Positions 47,701 through 58,870 of a DNA stretch of 64,000 nt are shown here, one piece after another. Each line of letters begins with the position of its first letter. Position 1 is the first letter of the stretch. Under the pieces are notes generated by a model. The model did not search any database. It was not told where the DNA came from and saw only the letters and a program-made list of their open reading frames with translations. The stretch is from the NCBI GenBank assembly GCA_018398585.1, contig JAGTTD010000008.1, positions 260,501-324,500 of the forward strand, in the 5' to 3' direction. The position numbers and the translations under genes are program-made. Origin of the DNA: Simmondsia chinensis. Lineage: Eukaryota; Streptophyta; Magnoliopsida; Caryophyllales; Simmondsiaceae.

Positions 47701-50700
47701 TATACAAAAGCCCACCTTTTATCATCACATTGTTGCTTCATTTCCTGAACAATACAATTAAATATAAGCCATTAGTGCAAAGTACTAAGGCGTGAAGTGA
47801 ACAGCAAAAGAAATAATAGATTTCATTCTATAGCACTTTCCTCTTTACTTTTTCTTGTACCATCCAAAGCCTAGCCAAGCTTGCATCCTTATTTTTTTTT
47901 TTTTTTTTTTTTAATCAGCATAAGAATGAACCAGCTTACTATTCAGTAGGCAACCCATATATGCAATGAAGGGCTTGTTTGGTTTTTTTTTTTTTTTTTT
48001 TTTTCCTTCAATAATTTTGGCTTTTTATAGAATAAAAAGTACATTTTAGACACCTTTTTTATTTCTTTTTTTCATATTTTTCCTCTATTTTAAGTGAAGT
48101 ATGAGAACACAAAACCAAAAACAAGAAGAAATCCATTTTTAAAAACCAGTTTTAAGTTTCTCAAAACCAAAAATAGAAAACGGAAAATCATGCCAAACAT
48201 GCCTAAAAGTTCACATGATCCAGTTTCTAGCCTATGCAAATGCCAAAACAGTTTCCTTGCATTAAATAGAAGGATGATTGTCACAGCTTACCAGCAATCA
48301 TAGCATATGAAACGGTATAATGAGAAATCTTGGGTGAAATAAAGGAAACATGAATCTCTATACGCAGAAAGCTACGCCGAAAAGCATAACAGTAATGCTA
48401 TGTAACATAGAATCTCGATAATCACATGAGAACCATAAGACACGGAAAAAGAGAGAAGGCAGTAGCATCTAGAACAAACCTCAACTGTGCGAAGCTCGTT
48501 AAGAAGGGATTCTGATGGAATCGTGATTGTCTGAGTAATATGAGAGCGCTACGAACAAAGAACAAGATCAGCCCAATGCAAAAATTAACAAAATGGATTT
48601 TCTACAATAAAGTGCAAAATTACTGCCAGGTCTTAACCAACTTACATAGATATCTACAAGTCTTTGAAGCTCAAACTGCACCTTTCCGAGCATCAGCATC
48701 GCCTTACCTGCATAAACATGAAAGAGGATGAGGTTTCAAGCGTTTTCTTCACAAGCCCTACCCATGTCTTAGTACTTGATTTTATAACACTGAATTCTCC
48801 TTCATATTAAGTTCAAACTCTGGCTGAAATGTACGCGCAATCAGTGGTGGTATTACAGACCAGAGATCAACTTGAATATGAACCTTCACCTACACTTCTG
48901 TTGTAAATGTCCAGATCGATATCCAAAATAAGACCAATTCATTATTTCCTCACCAGTTTCTTCATCCTCATTTACTGCAACTTTCTGAAGAAGGCAGACA
49001 CCCATTTCGTGCAGTGATTCTGAAAACTCTGAAAGTGAGAAACCAAATAAGTTGTTTCACTACTCACACAAAGAACCGGTATAGGATTTACAACAAAAGC
49101 GGAAAAATTTAAGTCAAATATTCTCCATTTGCCAAGAAACAACACAGAGTAGCTTCCCTTCAGCAGGTTACACATTCCCTCCCCCCTCAAAGTTCTGATA
49201 TATCAGGCATAATTTGAGACCAAATTAGAACAGGTAATTGAAACCAGTGCAAAACAATCATAGCAAAAAAAGAGTGATCCTAATTGAGGCAAGCAGGACC
49301 GGACATATAATCCCAAGCAATCCAAGCAGCCACTTAGGACCCCCAACTCAAATTTTAGGAGTTATGATTTTTAAACCATGAACTATTAATGTTAATAAGT
49401 TTTATGATCAAGTTTTTTTTATAATTTATTGTATTAGTATTATGTTAAAAAATATATTATTATATATGAAGGGCCCCATTTAAAACTTTTGCGTAAAGCC
49501 TTGAAAATGTCAAGACCGGTCCTGGCCATAAGCAACACGCAAGAAACAGAAGTGGACATATAAACGAGATCTTTGCCAACACAATACCATATGCACTATT
49601 TGCCGCCCCTGCTGCCGCTGAAAGCAAGCTATCATAGCAGGCCCTCGTATCTTCCATGTCCTACATTGTAGAAAGAAACAGAATAAGGATACAATTCAGG
49701 GAACTCTTAAAAGCACATAATATGAAAAATAGAAGTGGAAGCCTACGAATTCTTCAGGTCAAAAGAGAAGATGATGCCTAAAAGAAGCTATCAGGCATTT
49801 GGATGACTAAAATAACACGTGTTAGCTCACTGTTCATTATTCTCTAAAGAGATGGAGCTCTTATAACAACCATTGCTGCTAACAGGTTTAAGTAGCTTAT
49901 CGATGTAATCTTTTACGCTCACTTGCACATGTTTAGCCATTCACCTTCTTTCTATCTTCCTTCGATGGGATCATGGCTCTATATGGATCTTGTACTAACC
50001 ACCCCCCAAAACCCGAAAGAACAAGAAAGAAAATAAAAATGCTATTTCTGAAAGGTCGTTGCTTGGTACAATGGCAACTTCTGACCCATGAGACATTTGC
50101 AAAATTGATTGTCCAAAACACACGAGGTAAACTCCCTATCTAAGACGACCAGCCTAGGTAATTTATCAGAGATAATTGGGTCTAATTCCACCTGTAACAC
50201 CAACTTACCAGAGGAGGGATGCTCTCGCCATACAAGCTATCACATGTCAACGCACCTAGGTGACATGGGATATTTAACACACCTCCTACAGCATGGACCA
50301 TACAAACAATTGCAAACACATATATTGGGAGCCAAACATCAAACTTGAGCCTAATTCTAGTATCATACTAGAGGACAATGGGCCCAACTACACCTGGAAA
50401 ATAGACGTACCAAGGGAGGGATACCCTCACTGTATAACAAGGCATGTGTCAGCATACCCACATAACATAAGATATTTAACATAATTTGCTTAAAGAACAG
50501 CTCTCATTTACCCTCCTGCAGTACTATGGTTTCAGTCCCCAAGAAGAAGTATGCAGAATTGAGGGCAGATAACATGCATTCAAACTATGATCATCATCCC
50601 CCAACCCCAAAATGACAACAAAAAAAAAAAGCAACTTCGGATCGGGATCCTGATCCTTCTACATTGAAGAATATACTCTAAAAGAAAAGCCAAGCAAGAG

Positions 50701-52023
50701 CACCAGCAGGCAGGGCAAATGGGCAAAACACAGAAGGCTCAAGTGCTTGCACATGATTTCATGAAAGAAATTTAAATTTATCGCCTGAAAATATCTCATT
50801 CAATATGTATTTAAAGTAACTAGAATCTGCCACTAGAATGTCGTCAAGTTAAAAAATGTAACAACATATAATCTCTGGATTAAACCCAGATTCAAATACA
50901 GAGTTACCAGAATTTATGCTAAGGTACTAAGCCTAACAAACGATGAATCCTCTCCTAAATACCATAGACTTATTTAGGTACAAGTCCTTTGTGCTGATTC
51001 AACCACAGCTAAAATCTTCTAGAAGTTCTTATTCATAACAGACAAAAAGGAATAATTGTTATTGTCAAAGCAATAACGTGACTTGTAGTAAATAATATAG
51101 CCACAAGATTTAACAAAATTACTCTAGCATTAACAATGTTACCCTAGCAATAACAATAGCGAAAAATAACACCAAGAATCACCCTATGCTTTGAACATTC
51201 TTCAGAGTTAAAACAAATAGGCTGCAAGGACTAACAGAATTAGGTTAAGATGCACAAAGCAAAATCACTTCAGCTGTGAACATAGAAACAGATAATTCAG
51301 AAGCCAAAAATAATAATAATAATTGATTCATTAATCACTCAATGTGCTTATTAATTCGCATGGCTCTGAATTCAACACCCAAGAAATTCACATCACCGTA
51401 TCAGAACGAACCACACAACACATAATTTCCTTTCATACCATTAGGTGAAGACAGAAAATGATTTTATAGTTTGATATACCTAACTTATTACATATTGGAC
51501 TTAAAAGTATAAATAATACACATGTTATCAACAAACCCACTATCCCAAAAGCTTAAGCCAAAGTTGGACATAATCCCAAATAACCACTTGAGGGCCCCAA
51601 ATGTCAGGATCGACCCTGACTTAAGTTGATGGCTAAAGGCCCAAGAATGCTCTAACACATGTCCATTATGATTTAATACTCTTAATAGTAAGTGTAAGGA
51701 CTCATATGACTCTAGCCGGTAAGAATCTCACATAAGAGTCGTGAGTATGAACAGATCAATATATAAGCCTAATGGGTTACTCTACCCAATACTAATTGAT
51801 TTTGGGTACAACCCCCCTTGAATTTATACGTGAATCTTATACTAACAAACCCCGTGAGTCGGGCCAGATGAAATTCAACCGTAAGAGAGAGAGAAGGGGG
51901 GGGCACCTCAGAAGCCTTAGCAAGCTCGTCCAATTGAGCTAAAGGCTGGATCTTGCGGTCCCTACGATCGTGTTTATGATGATTTAAAGAAAACCCACGT
52001 AATTTCTTCAGCGAATTCTTCAT
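44787..52023 (-). CDS. BAR-like, proline/serine-rich protein of the At2g33490 family
   Basis: Ten exons (52023-51907, 49660-49588, 49028-48954, 48707-48646, 48548-48480, 47744-47716, 47511-47304, 46945-46661, 46260-46210, 45686-44787) join in frame to 622 residues, about the length I recall for Arabidopsis At2g33490. It starts MKNSLKKLRGFSLNHHKHDR. Residues 30 to about 245 are helical and resemble a BAR-type membrane-curving domain (EDTRACYDSLLSAAA, QFELQRLVDIY, ELRTVEEMKQQCDDKRELYE). An acidic stretch (EDDSDDGMD...DDDEDDDD) follows at about 247-272. The last exon encodes a Ser/Pro-rich C-terminus with no fold that I recognise. The family was once called hydroxyproline-rich, but no signal peptide is visible. 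A membrane-trafficking role is inferred from the BAR fold only. Confidence 0.9.
47008..47240 (-). mobile_element. Retroposon-like insertion in a BAR-like gene intron
   Basis: A T run (an A tail on the minus strand) opens a stretch of about 230 bases resembling the LINE-like tail near 33160 in layout (T run, then A-rich text with CAATTCCTCTGC). Its right edge is uncertain and no clear duplication was found. Confidence 0.3.
50155..50475. repeat. Diverged direct duplication of about 200 bp in intron 1 of the BAR-like gene
   Basis: ATAATTGGGTCTAATTCCACC...GAGGGATGCTCTCGCC...GGGATATTTAACA (about 50172-50281) is repeated with changes as ACAATGGGCCCAACTACACC...GAGGGATACCCTCACT...AGATATTTAACA (about 50378-50481). 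The unit is non-coding. Confidence 0.5.
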
Positions 52024-53246
52024 CTTTCGGTTGAATTCTCCGATTATACCCTAAAATGGATCCCAAATTCTACAGAAGAAGAAGAATGGAAGGATCTCAA
52101 AAGGGAGATTTAAAGGAGAAATGGGAAGAAGAGCACGAATTGGGTGACAATTTGCATTTGCATTGGGATTAGGTGTTCAATGATGTTGTTGGTGGTGGTG
52201 TTGTTGGCATTGGCGATTCAAACTCGAAGATTTATTTTCCCTCCGTCTTCGTCGTAGTCTTATAGGAATTTTTCGCATTATTTTAGTGTTTATATCTTTT
52301 TTTAATTTATTTTGGATAATATCTTCCTTGACCACAAACTATTGCTTGAAAATGACGCACATCATTTGTCAAAAAGAAAGGTGTAAATTGCATATTAATA
52401 TTTCAAAGTTTCATATAAATTTTTTTAGTTAATAAATTTCATAAAATAATTTTTTAATTTAAAAAGTTATATAGATTTAATAAAATAATTTAAATAGCAA
52501 TATGTAAAGATGTAAAACGGCCTCATTTTAATTCTATTATATTATTGTTTAGATTATTTTATAAAATACATGTAACTTTTTTAACTAAAAAAATTATTTC
52601 ATAAAATTTGTGGCAAAAAAAATTAATATATTAAACCTCAAGGTACTAATATCTTGACATTTGTAAAAATAATAAAGAAACTCATAACCATTTCGATTTA
52701 TTTTGGATGAATAAATCGACTTGAAGACTATGACAACACAGTTGAATTGAGGCCTAATGATTTGGAGAAAATAGTGAATTAGTTTATTAGGAATTTGGAG
52801 AAGATGATAATGTAGATGGATAAAAAATGATGTCGGTTTGTGAGAAAATTTTTCAAAAAGGTGTTTTCATTTTTATTTAGATCACAAGAATAATCATGAC
52901 GCCAAACTTAAATGTCAGGCTTAATACAATGCTGTTTTTGCCATTGACAATACGTTTCCGACATTAAGTTTCGCTAAAGAGGGTATCTAATTTTTAACAC
53001 ATACAAAACCTGAGGGATAAACAAAATGAATCGTAAAGGTTAAAAGCTTTTTTATTGTTTTCACAAATATCATTGGATGCTAAAAATAAATAAATTATTT
53101 TTTATTTTATCAATTATATCTCTCTAATATTAAATTTTATACAATATATTAAGTTTCCATTATAATTCCATAAAAATCTTAAGCACAATAACGATGAAAA
53201 TTGTTATGTCACGTGATACGATACATGTAGATAAATTTTGACCAAA

Positions 53247-53283
<37 letters not shown>

Positions 53284-53732
53284 AATTAGTTTACTAATGA
53301 AGTTAATAAATAACTTAAATAAAACTTATTTTACTTTGTAATCTAAATGAATCACGCTTAACATACGCCAGTGGTTAAAAGAAGTATATTTAATGAAATT
53401 AAAGTTTAGAAGTATGTCTTAATTTTATATAATAGTTCATGATTTTATAATGTATTTTCTTTTGTTTTATTTACATGAATTTGATAAATTAATTTTGTAA
53501 ACTAGAAATTCTGCGCTTGAATTTTTTTTGTCCATTAATTAGCATGAAATGAATTTATTGACCGAAATTCAAACATAATTTTACCTTTCCAAAGTAACAC
53601 ATTTCGTATTTATGACATCACATTTTCTATATATGTTATTGCCCTTCACCCTATTATATCCCCTTTTTCCTAAAATTCAATCAAAATTTATTTTATCGTA
53701 AAGAAAGGACCAAAAAACATAAAAATTAGGGG
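52024..53732. other. BAR-like gene upstream region and intergenic DNA
   Basis: The leader and promoter of the minus-strand gene lie in the first several hundred bases. I see no clear TATA box. A TA then GA microsatellite lies at about 53247-53283. No gene recognised. Confidence 0.45.
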
Positions 53733-54175
53733 TGTAAATGAGCCGAGCCGGCTTGCGAGCCCTCGTGAGCCAGCTCATTCTAAAGTTCGAAAGGCTCGGC
53801 TCGCTTCGAGCTTGAGCCGAGCCAGCTCGTTTATCAAGCTGAGTCCGAACCTAGTGACGCTTGAGCTCATAAGCTCGCGAGACCAAACGAGCTTTTCTTA
53901 ATATAATATTTTTGATTAAATATGACTAATGAAACCAAATTTGAGCCTAAATGAAAGGAGCCCGAACTTAAACGAGCCAAAGTGAGCCTAGATTGAGCTT
54001 AAATGAGCCGAAATATTGCAAACTTAATTCGAGCTTGCCTAGCTTAGATCGAGTCGAGCCGAGCCCGAGCTTTAAAGAGCCAAGCTCGAGCTTGAACATT
54101 CCGAGCGAGCCTCAAGCTGAGCCCAGGCCAAGCTTAATGTAAACTTGGCTCGGCTCGGCTCAAATACAACCCTAA
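53733..54175. repeat. GAGC-rich MITE with intact ends (GAGC family, copy 6)
   Basis: It starts TTAGGGGTGTAAATGAGCCG and ends CGGCTCAAATACAACCCTAA, clear inverted repeats. The interior is packed with GAGCCGAGC, CTCGAGCTTG and AAGCTCG units. hAT-type elements often have such GGGGTGTAAA-like ends, but I could not find an 8-base duplication. This is the best copy for defining the family. Confidence 0.65.
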
Positions 54176-54533
54176 TAAAGACAAAGCATGTCAATCAAAA
54201 ACTAGATTATCAAATTTAGAATATATAATAATATAATTGGGAAGTTTATTTACTAATAATAAAATAATTAAATTTAAAATTGTAGAATTAATTAAAAAAA
54301 TGATGATTTGAAATGTGAATAAAAATTAGAAAGTCAACGAAAGACATTGAGGGTGAAGCGCAAGGGTCAGATAAATCGTGTTGACGGGCTAGGCTTTGGG
54401 TGGGTCCGCCCCTCAACCTTCTCCCCCGGACTTTCCAATATTCTCTCTCTGACCGTTTGACTCTTCTCCCTAATTCAAACTTCAAACTCCCTCTTCGCTT
54501 TTATTTCTTATTATTATATTATTATATTATATT

Positions 54534-55754
54534 ACGAGTGTTATTCCGTGTGATATACGAAAATATTTATATTTTTTAATTTTTTATATTATCATATCAT
54601 AATTATATTATGCATAAACATTAGTGCATATAATAAAAATTTCGATAGATTTTGAATTTTGTGATTTTCACATTTTAAGATTAAAAACAAACCTTAATTA
54701 ATAGCAATCCTTAATTGACCGTTGAGTATGGCCACCAAAGAAATCTGGTTTCTCCCTTTTAACTATTTTTTAATTATTTTTCATGTTCATAGGTTTATAT
54801 ATTGTGATAGACAAAGAACCAGGATCTTATTTATAGAAAAGAGAGGTAACTTCCATCAAAACACTAATGGCCGAGTCCTTTCGTTAATAGACACATCTTT
54901 CATTATTAGACATGTCTCTTCTTTAATAGATATGTCTCTTTACTAAAAAAACATATCAAAGAAACATACCTATTTATTAAAAGATATATATTCTTTCATC
55001 AAGACATATATTTTTTTCTTAATGGGTGTCTTAATCTTTTTTTGTTTGGAAAAGTCAATTTGTGGTGAAATGGCATAGAATTGTAAGATTTTTAGAATGA
55101 AAAATTTTAGGGGAGTCTATGGAGAGTAGGGGCTTTGTAATAATATAATAGACGAGTGTTATCTCGTGAGATTCATAGAGATGTTTATATTTTTTAATTT
55201 TTTATATTATGATATTACAATTGCATTATGTATAAACATTATTGCATATGATAAAAATTATGATAGATATTTAACTTTATGATTTTCACACACTAAAATT
55301 AAGTACATTCTTGATTGACCGTTGAATATGGACACCGAAGAAATTTGATTTCTCCCTCTTAACCACTTTTTAATTATCTTTTATTTCATGGGTTTATAAG
55401 TTATGGAAGATAGAGAATCATAATCTCATTTATAGAGAAGAAGGGGGTGACTTCCATAAAAACACTAACGATCTTGTCCTTTCATTAATAGACACGTCTC
55501 TTCATTAATAGATATGTCTCTTCAGTAAAAACGTGTCTCTTTACTAAAAAAACATATCAAAACCATACATCTTTATTAAAAGACATATTTTTTTCATTAA
55601 GACATGTCTGTTCTTCACGAGTGCTTTAGTTTTTTTTTTTTTTTTTTGGTGGAAAGTCACGTTGTGATGAAATGGCTTAGAATTATAGGATTATTAGAAT
55701 AGAGAATTTTAGAAGGTTTATGGGGAGCGAGGTTTTTGTAATAATACAATAGAA
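54534..55754. repeat. Two tandem copies of a 600-620 bp unit
   Basis: Unit 1 (54534-55151) and unit 2 (55152-55754) both begin ACGAGTGTTAT and share GATTTTCACA, TTGACCGTTGA, TTTCTCCCT, TCATTTATAGAG and GTAATAATA in the same order. Inside each, a 19-20 base unit (AGACATGTCTCTTCATTAAT type) is repeated several times. They look like adjacent LTRs or a simple tandem duplication. No coding. Confidence 0.65.
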
Positions 55755-55778
55755 GATTATTCGGGTTGGGGTTATCAG

Positions 55779-55882
55779 AAACAACATTTCTTCAAAGTAG
55801 CAACTTGAAGGGAAAAGGTTGCGTACATCCACCCCCCTGACTCTGCTTAGGCAGGAGCCCTTGAGGCACTGAAAAATGTTAT
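55779..55882 (+). mobile_element. SINE 3' half, headless
   Basis: CAGAAACAACATTTCTTC ... AGGTTGCGTACATCC ... GACTCTGCTTAGGCAGGAGC ... TTGAGGCACTG matches the family 3' half in plus orientation. No 5S head. Confidence 0.55.
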
Positions 55883-56700
55883 TTTTTTTTTATATTATAT
55901 TATTAATATTTTTATATACTATATGTATATATGTATATGCCTTTAATTTTTGTTATCATATATAAGCCTCGTTCAAACATATGAAGCAAAAGTTCATAAA
56001 AAATACAAATTTCGGGTCTTGTTTGATTGATAAGAAGTTCACAATTTCTAATTCCTTCAAAACGCAGTTATTTAGTCCCCCTAAATAAATTCTGATTCTT
56101 TCACTTTTAACTAACTTCTCCGAGAAAATTCTATTTCTTATCCCAATAATCAACTATGTTTTACCCACATGGGAACAATTCTTATGGCAACCAAATGAGG
56201 GTATAATTATTTTTATTATATTTGTAGCAATTAAACATGTTTTACCTACATGGAAAAAATTCATATGACAATCAAACAAGGCCATAATTATTTTTATTAT
56301 ATTTGTAATATTGATTATTTATTTTATATATATATATAGTACAATGATATTTTTTGTCATTTTTGGCTAGTTATAGCGGTAGCGTTAAGTTAAAGCATCT
56401 TTAGTAAGGTTTTCAAATAGGGTATTTAAAAGATTTCATCTCATCCATTTTCAATACTATTCTTCACATTACCATTTTGAATACTATGTTTTGTGAAATA
56501 TTACCATTTGACTATCCACTCACATTTTTTAAATACATATTCGATATATAATTATTTTAAGTAAATACAAATAAACCTCCCAAAAAGAGAGAAGACTTTT
56601 CTATTGAACTTATAATAATAACAACAGAATAAGAATAATATAATCTAATTATGCCTTTTTTTTTTACCAAAAAGAACCGTAAACTTTTGGTGGGAATATT
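55883..56700. other. Intergenic with MITE-like ends and a direct repeat of about 80 bp
   Basis: GGTCTTGTTTGATTGATAAG near 56016 resembles the ends at 4317 and 9304. A unit of about 80 bases (TGTTTTACC[C/T]ACATGG...ATAATTATTTTTATTATATT) is repeated in tandem at about 56155-56310. No gene recognised. Confidence 0.4.
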
Positions 56701-56710
56701 TCTTTGAGAC

Positions 56711-56959
56711 TAGAAAAAGCAACATTTCCGGTGCCTAAAAAGCTCCCGTCTAAGCAAGGTCTGGGGGGTGGATGTATGCAACCTTCCCCCTTTATGATGC
56801 TACCCTAAAGAGAGGCTGTTTTCAAAAACCCCCCATCTGAGGGGTGCAACATGAGAATTTTCCAAGAGGTCACCCATCTTGGTACCATTCTCGCCAAAAC
56901 ACACTTAACTTTAAAGTTCCAATGGGATTCGGTGCTTGCGTATTGATACCCTCTTAAGT
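56711..56959 (-). mobile_element. 5S-headed SINE, copy D
   Basis: On the minus strand it reads GCACCGAATCCCATTGGAAC, AAAGTTAAGTGTGTTTTGGC, AAGATGGGTGACCTC, CATGTTGCACCCCTCAG, the full 3' end of 5S rRNA. Then GAAAACAGCCTCTC ... CCAGACCTTGCTTAGACGGG. A partial target duplication TTTGAGAC lies at 56703-56710 and 56960-56967. Confidence 0.75.
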
Positions 56960-57003
56960 TTTGAGACATAATATATATATACATATTATATTTGATCACA
57001 TGA

Positions 57004-57170
57004 GACTATAGTTTATAATTTGCCTTAAACTATAGTTTATAATTTGCCTGTTTGCCACCTTAAAATTGCCAAATTAGGTAAGAAAACTCTATTCGATCGC
57101 ATGATACTATAGTTTATAATTTGCCAGTTTGCCACCTTAAAATTGCCAAATTAGGTAAGAAAACTCTACA
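57004..57170. repeat. Tandem duplication, 77 bp spacing
   Basis: ACTATAGTTTATAATTTGCC and the following CCACCTTAAAATTGCC...AAGAAAACTCTA occur at 57028 and again at about 57105 with few changes. A partial third start lies near 57004. Confidence 0.65.
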
Positions 57171-57235
57171 ACATGGATAATATACAACTCTAGCAATTAT
57201 TGAAGCGTGTAGAGAGCTAAAAAAATTGTCAAGGA

Positions 57236-57610
57236 ACCAACTTTTCTAAAGATTTAAACTAATAGATAAAGGTTTATAATTAATTTTATACTCTAATATA
57301 CCCCATCACACACATGTCTATTAGGCTTAAAGCGTAAATATTACACAAACCCACTTATATTTTGTGCTTAAATTATGCTAATATTAAAAGTGGAGACTGT
57401 TGAGATTCGAACTCGTGATATCTTAGTCAACAACAACAAACCCAGTGCCTCAAGGGCTCCCGTCTCTACAGGGTTTGGAAAGGATGGGATATACGCAGCT
57501 TTACTCCTTTAGGGTGACCTCCTAGTCCACCAGACTCTAATATCATGTCACAAAATTAATTTTTCTAAAAACTTAAACTATTAGGTGAAGGAAGTAATTT
57601 TATATTCTAA
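57236..57610 (-). mobile_element. TRIM-like element interrupted by a SINE
   Basis: Direct repeats AACTTTTCTAAAGATTTAAAC... (left) and ATTTTTCTAAAAACTTAAAC...ATATTCTAACA (right) flank a core with GAGATTCGAACTCGTGATATC and AATATCATGTCA. A SINE 3' half sits at 57427-57527 inside it. Confidence 0.5.
57427..57527 (-). mobile_element. SINE 3' half, headless, nested
   Basis: CAACAACAAACCCAGTGCC ... AGGGCTCCCGTC ... GATATACGCAGC matches the tail and Angio-domain-like block in minus orientation. A short duplication (CTTAGTC / CCTAGTC) borders it. It is younger than the TRIM-like host. Confidence 0.55.
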
Positions 57611-57917
57611 CAGAAAATATACATCTACGTACAAAGACGGGCACAATAAAACCGCAAAAACAAAAACAAATAAATAAATAAATAAAAGTAAAAAAATTCA
57701 GTTGCTTGCTTATGAAGTTGTTGAAGTGGATGAACTGACCGCCCGCAAATTTTGCCCTGACCATTCTATTATTTTCTCTATGGTCAACCCCCACAAAATG
57801 CATTTACCCCTTTTTATTTATTGGATGAGCTGTCCTCTATACTTTATATATACAGGAAATCCCCGCTTAAATACCTTAAATTTTGACAATTTATCATCTC
57901 AATATCTTATATATAAC

Positions 57918-58018
57918 AATAATAATAAACTCAGTATCTTCAAGGCTCCCACATACGCAGGGTGTGACGGGATGGGATGTATGCAGCCTTACCCCTTCAG
58001 AGTGTTACACTACTGGGA
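57918..58018 (-). mobile_element. SINE 3' half, headless
   Basis: AACAATAATAAACTCAGTATC ... GGGATGTATGCAGCCTTACC ... CAGAGTGTTAC fits the family in minus orientation. It adjoins the (TA)n run before the next element. The stretch 57611-57917 before it has no recognised gene. Confidence 0.5.
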
Positions 58019-58035
58019 AGCATATATATATATAT

Positions 58036-58625
58036 GGTGCATTCTTATGAGAGGGTAAGAGCATAAGTGGGGCGAATCTTGGCCCTCAATTGTAATGAAC
58101 GGCCAAGATTTGTTAGACATTAAAAAAAAATAACAATTTACGATCAAGATTTGTTGAGTAACAAAAACAAAAACAAAAACATAAAATAAAAAATTTCCTC
58201 CCTTATCCATTCTTTCTTTTTGTCCCGCAACTGTGGGTTGCCTTTTGGCACGCCAGGAAGTGAGATTGGGTCCAAGGAAGAGAGCAAACCCAATGGTAGA
58301 GCGACGAGTGTCAGGACACCCACCCCAGTCAGCATCAGCATAAGCAGTGACTGTAGTGCAGGAATCAGACGTAATCGTAAGACCATAATCAGCAATGAGC
58401 TTAAGATATCGCAAGATGCGTTTCACCATTTGCCAATGGAAAGTCGTTGGAGCATGCATGATTTGGGACACACGGTTAACCGCATAGCAGATGTCGGGTC
58501 GAGTCATAGTAAGATACTGAAGGACACCAACGGCACTACGAAACATGGTGGGATCCTCAACAAATCTTAGCCTTTCATTACAATGAAGGGCTAAGATTTG
58601 CCCCTCTCACCCTCTCATAAAAACG
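58036..58625. mobile_element. Inverted-repeat element in (TA)n carrying a copia fragment
   Basis: The left arm GGTGCATTCTTATGAGAGGG...CGAATCTTGG...GGCCAAGATTTGTT (to about 58118) is inverted on the right (58558-58625: ...CTAAGATTTGCCCCTCTCAC...CTCATAAAAACG). Both outer flanks are TA repeats. The interior holds a piece of a retrotransposon coding region, as in Pack-type elements. Confidence 0.65.
58222..58556 (-). pseudogene. Captured Ty1/copia RT-RNase H fragment
   Basis: The minus frame from 58546 reads [58 protein letters not shown] and ends at KRQPTVAG. This is the junction of copia reverse transcriptase and RNase H, with the DADW motif. More than 100 codons are open, which suggests recent capture. 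Both ends are cut, so it is not a functional gene. Confidence 0.75.
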
Positions 58626-58752
58626 TTATATATATATATATAAGTTAGATGTTTAAAATTTTATCATTTAAAAAAAAAAAAGAAAAAGAAAAATCTCACA
58701 CAGATTTTATGACCGACGTACCCAAATTTGCAATTTGCAGGAGTTCATATTA

Positions 58753-58870
58753 GTTATAAAGGAACACACCCAGTGCCTCAAGAGCTCCCGCCTACATAGG
58801 CTCTGGGGGGCGGATGTACGCAGCCTTCCCCTTTCAGGATGTTAACCTGAAGAGACGCTGTTTCCCGCAT
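58753..58870 (-). mobile_element. SINE 3' half, headless
   Basis: ACACCCAGTGCCTCAAGAGC ... GGCTCTGGGGGGCGGATG ... ACGCAGCCTTCCCC ... GACGCTGTTTCC is a well-kept copy of the Angio-domain-like block in minus orientation. Confidence 0.6.

Noticed and set aside
58010..58546. Minus-strand ORF of 178 residues as a host gene
   Set aside because: It is a cut copia RT-RNase H fragment inside an inverted-repeat element, with no start or end of its own.
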